From contig NC_089492.1 of NCBI RefSeq assembly GCF_036850765.1, forward strand, positions 183,102,106-183,166,105: 64,000 nt of DNA. Reading direction: 5' to 3'. The position numbers were made by a program, and so were the translations under genes. Shown piece by piece: positions 38,216-49,749 of this stretch. Each line of letters begins with the position of its first letter. Positions within the stretch are counted from its first letter, which is position 1. Below the pieces are notes generated by a model. That model made no database searches. It was not told the origin of the DNA and saw nothing but the letters and a program-made list of their open reading frames with translations. Origin of the DNA: Saccopteryx bilineata. Taxonomy: Eukaryota > Chordata > Mammalia > Chiroptera > Emballonuridae.

Positions 38216-39653
38216 ATAATTAGCATGCTTGTGTGAAATACTTCACTTTTTGAGGGGACGTGGGGTTTATACACAAGTTTATAAAAACATCTGAGAATCC
38301 AGGTTGCACATGATAGAAACCTAAATCGAGTAGGCTTTAGTGAAAAAGGAAGTTGCCTTTTTTGGCTTCTGATCAAAGTTCAGAAAGAGCAAAACTAAAA
38401 TGCCATCACAAGTCTCTCTGCACCTCTTACAGCTACTTTTTCTCCAGGTGGGCCTAATTCTTTCAGGCCAACTTCCCATGTGGAGAGCAAGGAACAGCCT
38501 GCAGGTGCCCTACAACATAGAGTTCTACTTGGAAAAGGCCTGTAAAGAAGTTTCCAAAGGAAGCAACCAAGGTAGCTGCCAGCAGAAGGGGCCCAGTATA
38601 GACGCTGTGGTTCCGTTCCTTGTTGTGACTTCTTCCCTGAGGACCTGTGAGCGACTGCCCCACCCCTAAAGAACTGAGGTCTTCTGTCTGCCTGTGCTGG
38701 CTGATCTTGGGAGTAATAAACATCTCAGGAAGAAAGTAGAGGAGCCCTGGGAAAGTGAATAAATGACAGCTAGCCCAGAAAGTAATTTTAGATACATTTC
38801 ATTTTCTCCAGCCAGAGATCTTTTACCAAAATTAGAGTCAAATAAACTAAGTAGACTTGAGAATGACCTGTTAAGTTTCTACAAGGCCCTAAATGGTTTG
38901 CAAATTCGGCCTTTCTGTTTAAGATGGTGTGCCAAGAGGTTTCAGATGTAGGTCATCCTTCCATTGTCTCACCTGGACACTAGACCCGCTCTCACATCTG
39001 GGGCGTGGGGATAAACTGAACGCTTTCTTCATCTTGGGGCTTTGCTTTGTTTAAAAATAAAATGTCTAGCATTGGCTTTCTCTCTGGAATGGACTGCTGG
39101 CTTTCCACAGCTGCTTTGCCCTGCAGTCATGTTTCTGCCTTAATTCTGCAGTTTCCACTCAAAGATCACAGCCTGGGACCCTGGAGAGGGGTCATAGTGT
39201 CCATGTCAACCTCAAAGGGCTGAGCTTTGGTGTCCTTAAATAGCAGTAAGCTTGGTCTTTTGTACATGTCACAGATTCGCAGATAACTTCTTAGGCCAAC
39301 ACTCAGGAATGAGTTGAAATATGTGGGCATTTTACAAAATCCTCACTTTTCAGGGTTTTTTTTATCCTTTGTTTCAGTAAACCCTAACCAGCTATTGATC
39401 TCGAAATCTCAGATCAGTGTAATATTGAAGCCCAGGAAGCTGCACTCTCCAGTTGCAGTTTAGTGTGTCATTTGTGCAGTTACTGACTTTTGGGGTTTTT
39501 TAAGCTTTTCTCCTCAACCTCATAGATTCGACAACACCCATTCTCCCAGGAGGAAAGAAACAGCTGCTTAGGGGCAGCTTGTCCCTTCTGCATGAAAGTC
39601 AGTGTCTGCCTACACAGAAGTATTTTTACCATTTCTCTTTAAAGTAATTTATG
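38216..39653. other. Intergenic, unique
   Basis: No repeat recognised. AATAAA-type hexamers occur near 38706 and 39056. No exon could be supported. Confidence 0.45.
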
Positions 39654-39661
39654 GTTTAGAT

Positions 39662-39875
39662 CAGCGGTTCTCAACCTGTGGGTCATGACCCCAGCTGGGT
39701 TGCCTAAAGCCATTGGAAAATACATAATGCATATCAGGTATTTACATTCCGAATCATAACTGTAGCAAAATTACAGTTATGAAGTAGCCACCAAAATTAT
39801 TTTTTGGTTTGGGGTCACCGCAACATGAGGAACTGTATTGCGGGGTCACGGCATTAGAAAGGTTGAGAACCACTG
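39662..39875. mobile_element. SPIN-type hAT miniature element with perfect TSD
   Basis: Left end CAGCGGTTCTCAACCTGTGG and right end (reverse complement) CAGTGGTTCTCAACCTTTC. The internal text 'aattacagttatgaagtag' and 'ggtcaccgcaacatgagg' matches the SPIN_NA element I remember. Perfect duplication GTTTAGAT at 39654-39661 and 39876-39883. SPIN elements are known from several tetrapods including bats and are attributed to horizontal transfer. Confidence 0.93.
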
Positions 39876-40614
39876 GTTTAGATGAACCTTACAGAAGCCA
39901 AGCTGTAACAGGCAGTGTCTCTCAAACCTCAGGACTTGCTATCTGTGAAAACCTCAGTGGTAATAAGACTTTGTGGGGAGATGATGGAAGCCAGGAGATC
40001 AAGATATTCAGTGAACTCATGAGAGTACTCTCAAGTTACTACATTTGTGTCAGTTGGATACTTTCAACTCCAGGTAACATAACAATAACAGTGGCTTGTG
40101 CCTAATGACTAATCATTTCCTGGAGTCTAGAAATAGGTGATCCTCAAGGTTGGGTTGGCAGCTCAATGTTGCTTTCAAGGACCCAACTCTGTTTATCTTT
40201 AGCATTTTTACCTTCCTCTATCTGTTAGCTTTCAACTTCAGCCTTGATCACGAACTTGGTCACAATATTGCTGCCACGGCTTCAGGCATTACATCTTCAT
40301 GTGGCAGCATCCAAAGCAGAAAGAGAAATGTAAAAGGGCTCTTCTCATATGCCTGCTTTTAATCAGGGAGAACACTCTTCCCCCCACCCCTCACACATAG
40401 AAATCCTCTTATGTCCCAGGCCAGGACTAAGTCACATGGCTCACCTATAGCACGACATGTCGCAAAGGGCAATGTTTAGATTTTTCAGCCCCTCATAGGG
40501 TGAAAGGAAGATACAGGTGGTCAAGGAAGAAAGAGGCTAGAGATGGGTTTTGGTTGGATTTTAAGAGTGTTGGTTACAATGTTCATAAAAATAGAACATA
40601 GGAGGAAAAAAGAT

Positions 40615-41004
40615 CTTGACCAGGTGGTGGTGCAGTGGATAGAGGGTCAGACTGGGATGCAGAGGACCCAGGTTCAAAACTCGGACGTTGCCGGCTTGAG
40701 CGCAGGCTCATCTGGCTTGAGCATGGGCTCACCAGCTTGAGCATGGAGTCACTGGCTTGAGCGTGGGATCATAGACATGACACCATGATCGCTGGTTTGA
40801 AGGCCTAGGTTGCTGGCTTGAGCAAGGGGTCACTTGCTCTGCTGTAGCCCTGCAATCAAGGTACATATGAGAGAGCAATCATTGAACAACTAAGGAGTTG
40901 CAATGAAGAATTGATGCTTCTCATCTCTCTCCCTTCCTGTCTGTCTGTCCCTATCTTTCCCTCTCTCTGTCTCTGTCACACAAAAAATAAAAAGAAAGAA
41001 AGAA
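40615..41004 (+). mobile_element. SINE family A
   Basis: CTTGACCAGGTGGTGGTGCA head, several 'gcttgagc' units, and an end with A-rich (GAAA)n. The likely duplication AAAATAGAACATAGG / AAAATAGAACACAGG (40587-40601, 41003-41017) leaves about 13 extra bases before the head, so there is 5' extra sequence or a later insertion. Confidence 0.9.
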
Positions 41005-41469
41005 AATAGAACACAGGCTGCACACTGAAGAGAACCATACAATTAACTTTAAGTTAACCACCCTTTAGTGGGTAGAATCTGTTCAGAACATCCATTTATT
41101 TCTAATAATGTGGGTAATTTTATTCTGTAACACAATATTTTTACTGGCTCTCCAAATCTTCAGTTCCTTTTTTTGTTTTATAAACCAGTGTCCAGGGTTC
41201 TACCATTGTTTTAGATTAACTTGCATGCTTGAGAGGGAGAAATAAAGTTGTTAACAAGTTCACATACACTTGAGTATTTCTCAAGACTCCTTCAGAGCAG
41301 CAGGGAAACCTTCCCACAGGTACTGTGTTCTTCAGCACCTACAGGTTTGTTATTGCCTCCGTTGCTTTAATCTGAATGGCAAAAGCATATCCTATACCCC
41401 ATCTCTCTTCTCTTACTCTCTTCCCAGCTTCCTGGTTTCCTCTTTGCTATCTCCTACAAGAATAACCCA

Positions 41470-42296
41470 GCCTGACCAGGGGGGTGGTGCAGTGGATAGA
41501 GCGTTGGACTGGGATGCAGAGAACCCTGGTTTGAAACCCTGAAGTTACTGGCTTGAGCACAGGCTCATCTGTCTTGAGCGTTGGCTCACCAGCCTGAGCG
41601 CAGGGTCACTGGCTTGAGTGTGGGATCATAGACATGACTTCATGGTTGCTGGCTTGAGCCCAAAGGTCACTGGTTTGAAGCCCAAGATCATTGGCTTGAG
41701 CCCAAGATCACTGGGTTGAGCAAGGGGTCACTTGCTCTGCTGTAGCCCCCCTATCAAGGCACAAATGAGAAAGCAATCAATGAGCAAGCAATCAACGAAC
41801 AACTAAGATGCCACAATGAATTGATGCTTCTCACCTCTCCCTTTTTTTTTTTTTTTTGTAATTTTCCTGAAGTTGGAAACGAGGAGGCAGTCAGACAGAC
41901 CCTGCATGCACCCGACCGGGATCCACCCGGCACGCCCACCAGGGGGCGATGCTCTGCCCATCTGGGGCATTGTTCTGTTGCAACCAGAGCCATTCTAGCA
42001 CCTGAGGCAGAGGCCACAGAGCCATCCTCAGCGCCCGGGCCAACCCTGCTCCAGTGGAGCCTTGGCTGCGGGAGGGGAAGAGAGAGACAGAGAGGAAGGA
42101 GAGGGGAAAGGGCGGAGAAGCAGATGGGCGCTTCTCCTGTGTGCCCTGGCCGGGAATTGAACCTGAGACTCCTGCCCACCAGGCCGACGCTCTACCACTG
42201 AGCCAATCGGCCAGGGCCCTCTCTCCCTTTTTGTCTGTCCCTATCTATCCCTCTCTTGGACTCTCTTTGCCTCTGTCCAAAAAACAAAACAAAACA
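41470..42296 (+). mobile_element. SINE family A split by a nested SINE B
   Basis: GCCTGACCAGGGGGGTGGTG head and an expanded 'gcttgag' repeat array run to 'gatgcttctcacctctccc'. After the nested element the tail continues 'ctctccctttttgtctgtccctatctatcc' and ends in an A/C-rich tail at about 42296. Confidence 0.93.
41846..42218 (-). mobile_element. SINE family B (antisense) nested in the tail of a family A SINE
   Basis: Poly(T) start, 'gaagttggaaacgagg', and minus-strand head GGCCCTGGCCGATTGGCTCA. Flanked by the host SINE's CT-rich tail duplicated as CCTCTCCCTTTT (41834-41845) and CCTCTCTCCCTTTTT (42218 onward). Confidence 0.94.
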
Positions 42297-42799
42297 CAAA
42301 AACCCAGAACATTTATCCTCAATCTAAACTTCACATAGCTGTGGGAAGTGTAAAAAGTGAGTCTACATGTGTTAGAATTTCGAGGTTGGAGAGAGATGAC
42401 CTAGAAGACATCATGTTCTCTACTGAACAGTGTTCTTTGAGGGACGCTGCAAATTACTGATTATGTCCAATTCTTTCACCTGACGTAGGACAAGTGTCCC
42501 TGCAAAAAGTGTGCTTAAAATGCATATATGCAATTAAATCACAAGGTTGGGTGCTCATGAAAACAAAAATTTATTGAACCAAACATGGCCAGTCAGTTCT
42601 GAGTTTTCTCCATTAATGTTTCTGTGAATGCCATGACTTGGTTATAAGCACCAGCAAGTGCTATTAGACAAGCAGTAGCAAGTCCCCAAAGTTTAAGATT
42701 GAGAAACGTCTATTAACGTCTTTCTGCCAATTAGTAAATTCATGATCATTTTGTTTCGACACCAGTTATTATAGGCAGATAATTTCCAACCACTAATGT

Positions 42800-42915
42800 G
42801 ATGAGTTGGGAACCTGGGGTTCAGTTCCCAGCCTTGCCACTTTGAACCCTTTAACCTAGTCAAGCCTTAGTTCTCCCATTTCTAAAATTGTACAATACTG
42901 ATAATGGGAATAAGT
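42800..42915 (+). repeat. MIR fragment
   Basis: 'aacctggggttcagttcccagccttgccactttg...cctagtcaagcc...ctcccatttctaaaattgta' follows the MIR core in sense orientation. Confidence 0.65.
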
Positions 42916-42917
42916 AC

Positions 42918-43130
42918 AGTGCATTTGCTTACTGTATTCCAGACACTGTTCTAAAGTCTTTCCATGCTCATTGACTCTTCATCATATCCCTATGAAGTAA
43001 GTATTGTCTCTATTTTACCAATGAGGAAATCAAAGCAGAGAAAATTGAAATAACTTTCCCAAAGGCATCCAACTGCTCAGTGGTGACTCCAGATTCAAAC
43101 CCAAGCATCCTGACTCTGAGGAACAGAGAC
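42918..43130 (-). repeat. MIR (antisense), adjacent to a sense MIR
   Basis: 'tattccagacactgttctaaagtc', 'catcatatccctatgaagtaagtattg', 'ttttaccaatgaggaaatc', 'ttcaaacccaagcatcctgactctg' is the antisense MIR order. With the previous copy it forms a tail-to-tail pair. Confidence 0.75.
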
Positions 43131-44060
43131 CTACCTAATTAGTAAGGATTGAATGAGGTCCAATATGTGCAAATGTTTTGTAAACTGTAAAACCATACAT
43201 GTGTAGGTGATATAATATAGTCCTTGTGCCATAAGTAGAATTACTTAGTAGTAATTACTAGTAGTATTACTTACACCACCATCCAAACAAGTAAATTCCC
43301 CTAAGTGTGTTCCCTAGCAAACAACCCCGAGTACCAAGACAGGCCCATTTACTGAGAAAGATGCAGTATCGTAGTGAAAGAACATAATCCTTTGACCTCC
43401 TAGGGTATAGATTGTAGTAGGTATTGGAGGAATAAGATAACCTAGAGGAAATCAGCATAAACTCTTAGTGCTATACAACACCAGCCCTTTATATAAACCG
43501 CGGGGTGATTGGGAATGTTCATGCTTTAATTTGGAGGTTTTTATATAAAAAGATTGACGCGGACAGTGTCTAAGCCTTGGATTCACCCAAAGTTTAGGTC
43601 TTAAATAATTTCTTATTTAGTTTGGTGCCCTTTTCTTCATGATGCAATCATTATCTAGGTTATTTCATTTGTAATCAACCAAGTCAACCATCTATAGCAC
43701 TACATGAAAAAAACTAAATTTTAGGTGCTTTTTAAAAGTTTCCCAGAAATCTGTGCTACCATATCCTGACCAGGCCCCTGGGAACATTCAAATTCTGTTT
43801 TATTTATATGAAGCCCTTCTTGCCTCTCAGCTTCCATGGAAACCAGGTGTCTCCAGCTTGTCTCAAGCAAAGCGAGACTTCAGGTCTCAAAGAAAGGAAG
43901 AACAGGCATACTTTCAGTGCACACCAGGCTCTTCACCCCAACCTGTTCTGTGTTGCACACACGTACAACACACAGAACAGGTAAATCCACAGAGAGAAAC
44001 GTCGATTGCTTAGGGCTGGGAGGTGGGGAAACGGAGGGTGAGTGCAATTAGGACAGGGTT
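43131..44060. other. Intergenic, unique
   Basis: No repeat or gene recognised in this stretch. Confidence 0.45.
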
Positions 44061-44061
44061 T

Positions 44062-44205
44062 CTTTTGGGAGTGATGAAAGTGCTCTTCTAAAAATTGATT
44101 ATGGTGATGGTTGCAGAACTCTGTGAATATACTGAGAACCACTGAATGGCACACTTTAAATAGGTAAATTGTATGTTGAAATATATCTCAATAAAGCTGT
44201 GTTGT
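44062..44205 (+). repeat. L1M 3' end fragment
   Basis: 'tgatggttgcagaactctgtgaatatactgagaaccactgaatgg...atatctcaataaagctgt' is the typical 3' terminus of old L1M elements, like that at 9255-9365. Confidence 0.85.
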
Positions 44206-44229
44206 TGTTTTTAAATGTGCATCTACCCC

Positions 44230-44335
44230 TTTAATTGACAGATGAAGAACCAAAGCCCAAGCATATGCGGTTGACTGCAGGGATCACACAGCTAGTTACT
44301 GAAAGGCCAGACTGCAATCCGAGTGGGCCAGCCCC
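44230..44335 (-). repeat. MIR fragment (antisense)
   Basis: 'gacagatgaagaacc...ggatcacacagctagttactgaaaggccagac' matches the antisense MIR core. Confidence 0.6.
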
Positions 44336-45250
44336 AACCCCAACTTTCCTTGTGTACCACATGACTCTTGACTGGTCGCCTAGGATGATGCTGTGGTTTC
44401 TGTGGTCATAACTAAATGAAATCTAGTCATCATCCTTATATTAAAGTATTTTATGAGGAGCATAGTTGACCCCTGCTCAGCCCAGGGAGAGAAACAGAAC
44501 TCATCCATTTCTGAGTGTGTCCCCAGTGCACCATAGGTGTCCAGTCAGGGCCAGGACTTGCTCATCCCTCATCCCCAGTGGCCAGTACCCAGTTTAGTGC
44601 AGCCAAAGAAGGCAGAGCCACCCATCCTGACCACTTTACCTGTTCTAGGGAGTGAGTTAGCATGGGGACAGGAGGGTCACTGTAACAGACAGAATGGCCC
44701 AGAGGTTAACCACCCACGGAGCCCAGACCATTCCAATCCACAGAAACCCTCCAACAGAACCTGGGCATTTCCTTCCTCCACGTCCCCAACTCTGTTCTGA
44801 CCCAGGCCAATGTAGGTAAGCCAAGTGTGCCCCAGAATCCCCCAACTGTGACCATCTTAGACGTCCATTATCATTGGAGAAATGCCAGTCCTACTTGGCT
44901 CCTTTTATTCCAAGTCCAGTCAGTCAGGCTGCTGCTTTCAAGAGGTTGTGTGACAGGGTTGCTGGGCAGGAGGTAGGACAGGGTGGGAAGGCCCTGGGCT
45001 GAGAATCAGGACGGTAGGGCATGCTAGGCTGGGCTCCACAGAACATCTTTGAGTTTCAGTTTCCTTGTCTATAAAATAAACTGGTGAACCAGGTGCTCTT
45101 TTCATCCTTTCCACACCAAAGCCTTTCTCATTTCAAAGCACTTTGATTCTTGGAACTCAGAGCAAACAGGGCTTCCAGTAGCAATGGAATGGTAAATTTT
45201 AATTATTTATGGAAAAGTCCTCCCATTAATCAACACACATTACAGTCATT
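44336..45250. other. Intergenic, mostly unique
   Basis: A possible MIR remnant lies at about 45040-45090 ('gagtttcagtttccttgtctataaaataaac'). Nothing else recognised. Confidence 0.4.
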
Positions 45251-45267
45251 AAAAGTAATACAGGTTA

Positions 45268-45671
45268 GCCTGACCAGGTGGTGGCCCAGTGGGTAGAGCA
45301 TCAGACTGGGATGCGGAAGACCCAGGTTTGAAACCTCAAGGTTGCCAACTTGAGCACAGGCTCAGCAGCTTGAGCGAGGGGGCCACTGGCTTGAGTGTGG
45401 AATCATAAACATGACCCCAAGGTCGCTGGCTTGAGACCAAAGGTCATTGGCTTGAAGCCCAAGGTCTCTGGCTTGAGCCCAAGTTCTGGCTTGAGCAAGG
45501 GGTCACTCACTCTGCTGTAGCCCCCCGGTCAAGGCACATATGAGAAAGCAATCACTGAACAACTAAGAAGCTCCAACAGAGAATTGATGCTTCTCATCTC
45601 TCTCCCTTCCTGTCTTTCTGTCTGTCTTTATCTGTCCCTCTCTCTGACTCTCTCTGTCTCTGTTAAAAAAA
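45268..45671 (+). mobile_element. SINE family A with expanded repeats
   Basis: GCCTGACCAGGTGGTGGCCC head, a 'ggtcgctggcttgagacca' array and a CT-rich tail. Near-perfect 18-bp duplication AAAAGTAATACAGGTTAG at 45251-45268 and 45672-45689. Confidence 0.96.
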
Positions 45672-45824
45672 AAAAGTAATACAGGTTAGCAAAAAGGGGA
45701 AACCTATTTTTTTAATCTAACTCATTCTTATTCACTCCCAACACTGCCCTGACTCTCCATAAGTCTTTAGCAAGACTTAACTCCTCTGGGAAGCATTCTT
45801 CTCTGTGTCTGTCCCTATTGGCAC

Positions 45825-46035
45825 ACTGTAGATGGTTAGGAGCATGACCTCCAGAGCCAGGCTGCCTTGGTTTGAATCCTGTATGACCTTGGCAAATGAC
45901 TTAACCTTTTAGTGCCTCTGTTTCCTCATCAGTTAAATAGGGATAATAATAGTACCTATGTCATAGGGTCAATGTGAAGATTAAATTAGTTTATATATGT
46001 ATTACAGCACTCAGTACCTAGAAACAATTTTGTGT
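45825..46035 (+). repeat. MIR SINE, well preserved
   Basis: 'tggttaggagcatgacctccagagccaggctgcc', 'gaccttggcaaatgacttaacc', 'cctctgtttcctcatcag', 'gggataataatagtacctatgtcatagggt' is nearly the whole MIR consensus. Confidence 0.88.
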
Positions 46036-47224
46036 TAACTTATCTCATTATCATGAGTGTGTTGTCTACTTAATGACGTATTGATTATCATTGTTTCTAA
46101 ACATCATCAGAAGGACTGTTCCCTAACCAGTGTACTTTCCCAAGGCTTAAATAGTGTTCTGTACACAGAGATGTCTTTGATAAACTCTTAACTCTTTCCC
46201 AGACCAATCTGTTTTAACTAGGAAAAAGTCCTTCATCAGAATTTTTGTCAAGGATAATCTGTCCTTATTTTAAACACTGGGTGACTTTGGAGAGAAGAGT
46301 TGTCACCTTCTTGTTTGCCTTGTTTCTCTGAAGCCTTGTTTTGAGTTTTCCCTGAAAGTGTCCTTTAGCAGTAGCCAGTCTGGTACTTCAGGACTGCCCT
46401 GTACTAGGCTTCAGATTACAGGTTAAAATTAGCCACATCCTCTTGGGAGGGGAGACCAGAGGAATGTGGAGGGAGTGGATGAAACAGCCCTTCAATGGAG
46501 ACAGTGGTGTGGGGGAATAGAGGCAAGAGATCCCTCAAATGTTGGTATCCATTGACAGGGCACTGAGCCTAGAGATCCCCAAGGTTAGAAAGTTCCTGAA
46601 TTCATGCCATGGCATCTGTGTCTTGTGCAAGGTCTGCTGCTGCTACATTTTAGCTGCTTAACAACTGGAATCTTCCAAACTGTTCCTTTTTGTGATTACA
46701 GACTGTCTTTGGAGTAGAGTGGTGTGGGTGGATGCAGTTTATAGAACTACTTGGACCAAGAAGCCTACGCCTCAAAGGAACACTTGCTTTACACTCTTCC
46801 AGTGTCATTCTTATAAAACAACATGATATGTTCATCTGTTTGGGGGAAAGGAGAGAGAAAGGACATCATTCGATTTAAGGACTTGAAGAAACACCAGAGC
46901 ACAGGCCAGCCTCGGATGAAATTCAGCAGGAATTATCTGTCTTTTTTGCACCTTCCCTCCTTTCTCTGGACCTCTTCCTCAATCCATTGTACCCCTCCTT
47001 CTGTCAGATGTCCACTGCCTTCATGTACCCTTAGTATCCTTAACCCACCAAAAATAAATACAAAACCCTTCTCTCTCAGAATAGGAGCAAATCTCGCCTT
47101 TGTATAACTTTATTAGGAAGGTGGGCTTTGACAACAGAGACCTGGGTTCTGATCCTAGCTCTTCTGTTTCCTAGCTGTCTGAACTACTGCAAATACAGGT
47201 GACAGCGCTAACCTGGCAGTGTGC
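46036..47224. other. Intergenic, mostly unique
   Basis: A short MIR piece is likely at 47120-47185 ('ggctttgacaacagagacctgggttctgatcctagc'). Otherwise nothing recognised. Confidence 0.45.
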
Positions 47225-47568
47225 TTTCAGCTGCAAATAAGTGAAAAGCAAACGCAAGGGTGTTTAACCAGTAAGGAAATTTATTGACTCACATAATCAG
47301 AAGTTCAAAGGTGGGACAGACTGATTGAACTCTGGTGTCAGGGACCCAGGTTCTTCCTGAAACTCCACCTTCCATCCTCTGTGCCAGCTGCCTCTTAAGG
47401 CTCCTTTCAACATCAGAGTGGCTGCCAGAGGGACAGAGAGGGCCACTCCCTCCACCACAAACTAGTAACTGATATCAGGGAGTGCTGTGTGCTGATTGGC
47501 ATGGACCTGAGTTCCTAAACCAATGACTAGCCTAGCAGGGACAGGATTACTATGATTGGTATATAGAC
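47225..47568. repeat. Ancient interspersed repeat, class unresolved
   Basis: 'gctgcaaataagtgaaaagcaa...aaggaaatttattgactcacataatcagaagttcaaagg' resembles a common mammalian fossil repeat that I cannot assign with certainty. Confidence 0.45.
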
Positions 47569-47746
47569 CAGTGGTTCTCAGACTTCAGCATGCATCCAGA
47601 TAACCTAAAGGACTTACTAAACTACGGAAGATTGGGCCTCAGTGCTAGAGTTTCTGATCAAGTTAGTCCAGAGAAGAGCCTGAGAGTTTGCCTTCCTAAC
47701 AAGTTCTGAGAGGACACTGATATGCTGGAACACACTTGGAGAACTG
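47569..47746. mobile_element. MER5A-like hAT-Charlie fossil
   Basis: CAGTGGTTCTCAGACTTCAG at the left, 'gcctcagtgctagagtttctgatcaagttag', and a right end '...acttggagaactg' fit the short mammal-wide MER5 group. Confidence 0.75.
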
Positions 47747-47859
47747 GTAACAGGTAGACTAATCAGGGATACTTCTGGATTAGGGTCAGTTTCCCAAATT
47801 GCTGGTGTAATGGATGTTGGCGTGTTAACTGCAGTCTTTAAAACCTTACAGAGTAAACG

Positions 47860-47978
47860 TGGAGATCATTTTAGTAATCCATTGCTGTACAACAGAACAC
47901 TTCATAGCTTAGTGGCTTAAAATAGCAATTTCTTGCTGTTTATTTTTATTTTTCTTTTCTTTCTTTTTTCTTTCTTTC

Positions 47979-48014
<36 letters not shown>

Positions 48015-48780
48015 AGGTGAGAGGAGGGGAGATAGTGAGGCAGAGTCTCACAAAGGCCCTGACCTGGATCCACCCAGCAACCATCTGGGGCCGATGCTTA
48101 AATACCAAGCTATTTTTAGTGCCTGAGGCTGACACGCTGGGACCAACTGAGCTATCCTCAGTGCCTGGGGCTGACACTCAAACCAATTGAGGCACTGGCT
48201 GCAGGAGGGGAAGAGGAAGAGAAGGGAATAGAAGGGGGGGTGAAAAGCAGATGGTCACTTTTCCTGTGCACCCTGACCAGGAATTGAACCCGGGACATCC
48301 ATATGGTGGGCCAATACTCTATCCATTGAGCCACAGTCCAGGGCCAATTTCTTGCTATTTCTAGTGGCCTTGTGGGTTGAGTGGGCTGAGATGGACAGTT
48401 TTCACTTAGGGCCTCATATGCAGTTGTGGTTAGAGGTTGGTTGGGGCCAGAATCACCCAAAGGCTACATTGAGCTGGATGTCCAAGATGGCTTCCTCATT
48501 CACCTGCCTGGCAACCGGTGTTGGATGGTTGGTGTGGTTCTAGGAAATTAGATTTCTTATATGACAACCAGCTTTCCTACAGAATGAGTATCCAAGAGAC
48601 CAACATAGAAGCTGTAAGGTTTTTCCTGATCCAGCCTTGGACACCACACAGCATCACTTCTGCTATATTCTACTAGTTACATATGACTCACAGGGCAAGC
48701 CCAAGTTCAGGGATGGGCACCTCACAGGGCACAAATAGGCAGATGGGAAAGGGTCTTTGAGGGGCTGACTGGGGACTAGC
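47860..48780. repeat. Ancient LTR-like repeat split by a SINE
   Basis: 'agtaatccattgctgtacaacagaac...agcttagtggcttaaaatagcaatttc', then after the SINE 'gtgggttgagtgggctgag', 'ggatgtccaagatggcttcc', 'ccagccttggacaccacacagcatcacttctgc'. This order recalls a widespread mammalian ERVL/MaLR-type LTR. Exact family not resolved. Confidence 0.5.
47942..48345 (-). mobile_element. Older-subfamily SINE B (antisense)
   Basis: Long (TTTTC)n/poly(T) at 47950-48013; minus-strand head GGCCCTGGACTGTGGCTCAA. The body has 'ctaaaaatagct', where younger copies read 'ctagagtggct', plus an extra 'gctgacac' segment. Duplication AATTTCTTGCTGTTT / AATTTCTTGCTATTT (47927-47941, 48346-48360). Confidence 0.92.
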
Positions 48781-49079
48781 TACCAAAGGAATTAAAGGAG
48801 ATCACTCACATAAAGTTCTGAGTATAATTACCATAGCATAAGCACATGCCCAGGAAATGAGCCTTGTTATTATGGCTGTTCTCAGCAAGGGGCTTTGCTT
48901 GTTACACTTTATCTGTTATTGAGGAATTTAAGGCTTTCTCAACTAGAAAGGATTTTCACGCAAGGTGCTATCCAGAAGGTGGGGCAATATTTTCTTGGTG
49001 TGTGATCTTGCCAGTGTCCCCAAAACCATACTTATAATTAATTATTTCCTTAACCAGGAATGAGATTTGCACTCCCTAA

Positions 49080-49317
49080 CCCTGGTCAGCAAACTGCGGC
49101 TCACGAGCCACATGTGGCTCTTTGGCCCCTTGAGTGTGGCTCTTCCACAAAATACCACGTGCGGGCGCTAAGGCCAGTTTAGGAGTACCCTAGTTAAGTT
49201 AATAACAATGTACCTACCTACATAGTTTAAGTTTAAAAATTTTGGCTCTCAAAAGAAATTTCAATCGTTGTACTCTTGATATTTGGCTCTGTTGACTAAT
49301 GAGTTTGCCGACCACTG
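49080..49317. mobile_element. hAT-type miniature element (about 238 bp)
   Basis: Left CCCTGGTCAGCAAACTGCGG and right (reverse complement) CAGTGGTCGGCAAACTCATT form an imperfect inverted repeat around 'agccacatgtggctctttggcc' and 'atatttggctctgttgac'. The flanks ('ccctaa' and 'ccctag') suggest a degraded duplication. Non-coding. Confidence 0.8.
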
Positions 49318-49388
49318 CCCTAGACCAACAACTTAGCAAGTTTCTCTGTATTACTGCCATTCAGCCACCTCTAATCCAAAAACAAATA

Positions 49389-49733
49389 CAGGGATCCTCA
49401 GGTTACGGCAGTCTGGACATACGATGTTTCGAGTATATGACGCTCATGCCTATAAAAACCTTAAAAAAATTTAGACAATTGAGATGTTAGTTTTTTGGCT
49501 TACGCAGTTAGCGTCATACTTACAGATTACTTAGGTGAACTAGTTTGTGCACAGAGGAAGAATATGCAGTAATGCAGTATATGAGTGAGAGAATTTTTAT
49601 GTTCTAGATTATGACTTTACAACTGTGTTAGGATAGGTAAGTGACTTAGGCTCAGGTGTGTTTCAACTTACACCAAAATTCAGGTCACGCCATTGTTGTA
49701 GAAACAAAACTGTTGTAATCCAAGGACCCCCTG
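49389..49733. mobile_element. Tc1/mariner-type miniature element with TA target sites
   Basis: Left CAGGGATCCTCAGGTTACG and right (reverse complement) CAGGGGGTCCTTGGATTACA form an imperfect ~18-bp inverted repeat. Both sides are bounded by TA (49387-49388 and 49734-49735). The interior ('acgatgtttcgagtatatgacgctc') has no coding frame. Confidence 0.8.
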
Positions 49734-49749
49734 TACACCTTCCCAATTT

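Noticed and set aside
38400..38669. 89-codon open frame
   Set aside because: No recognisable family or signals; treated as chance.
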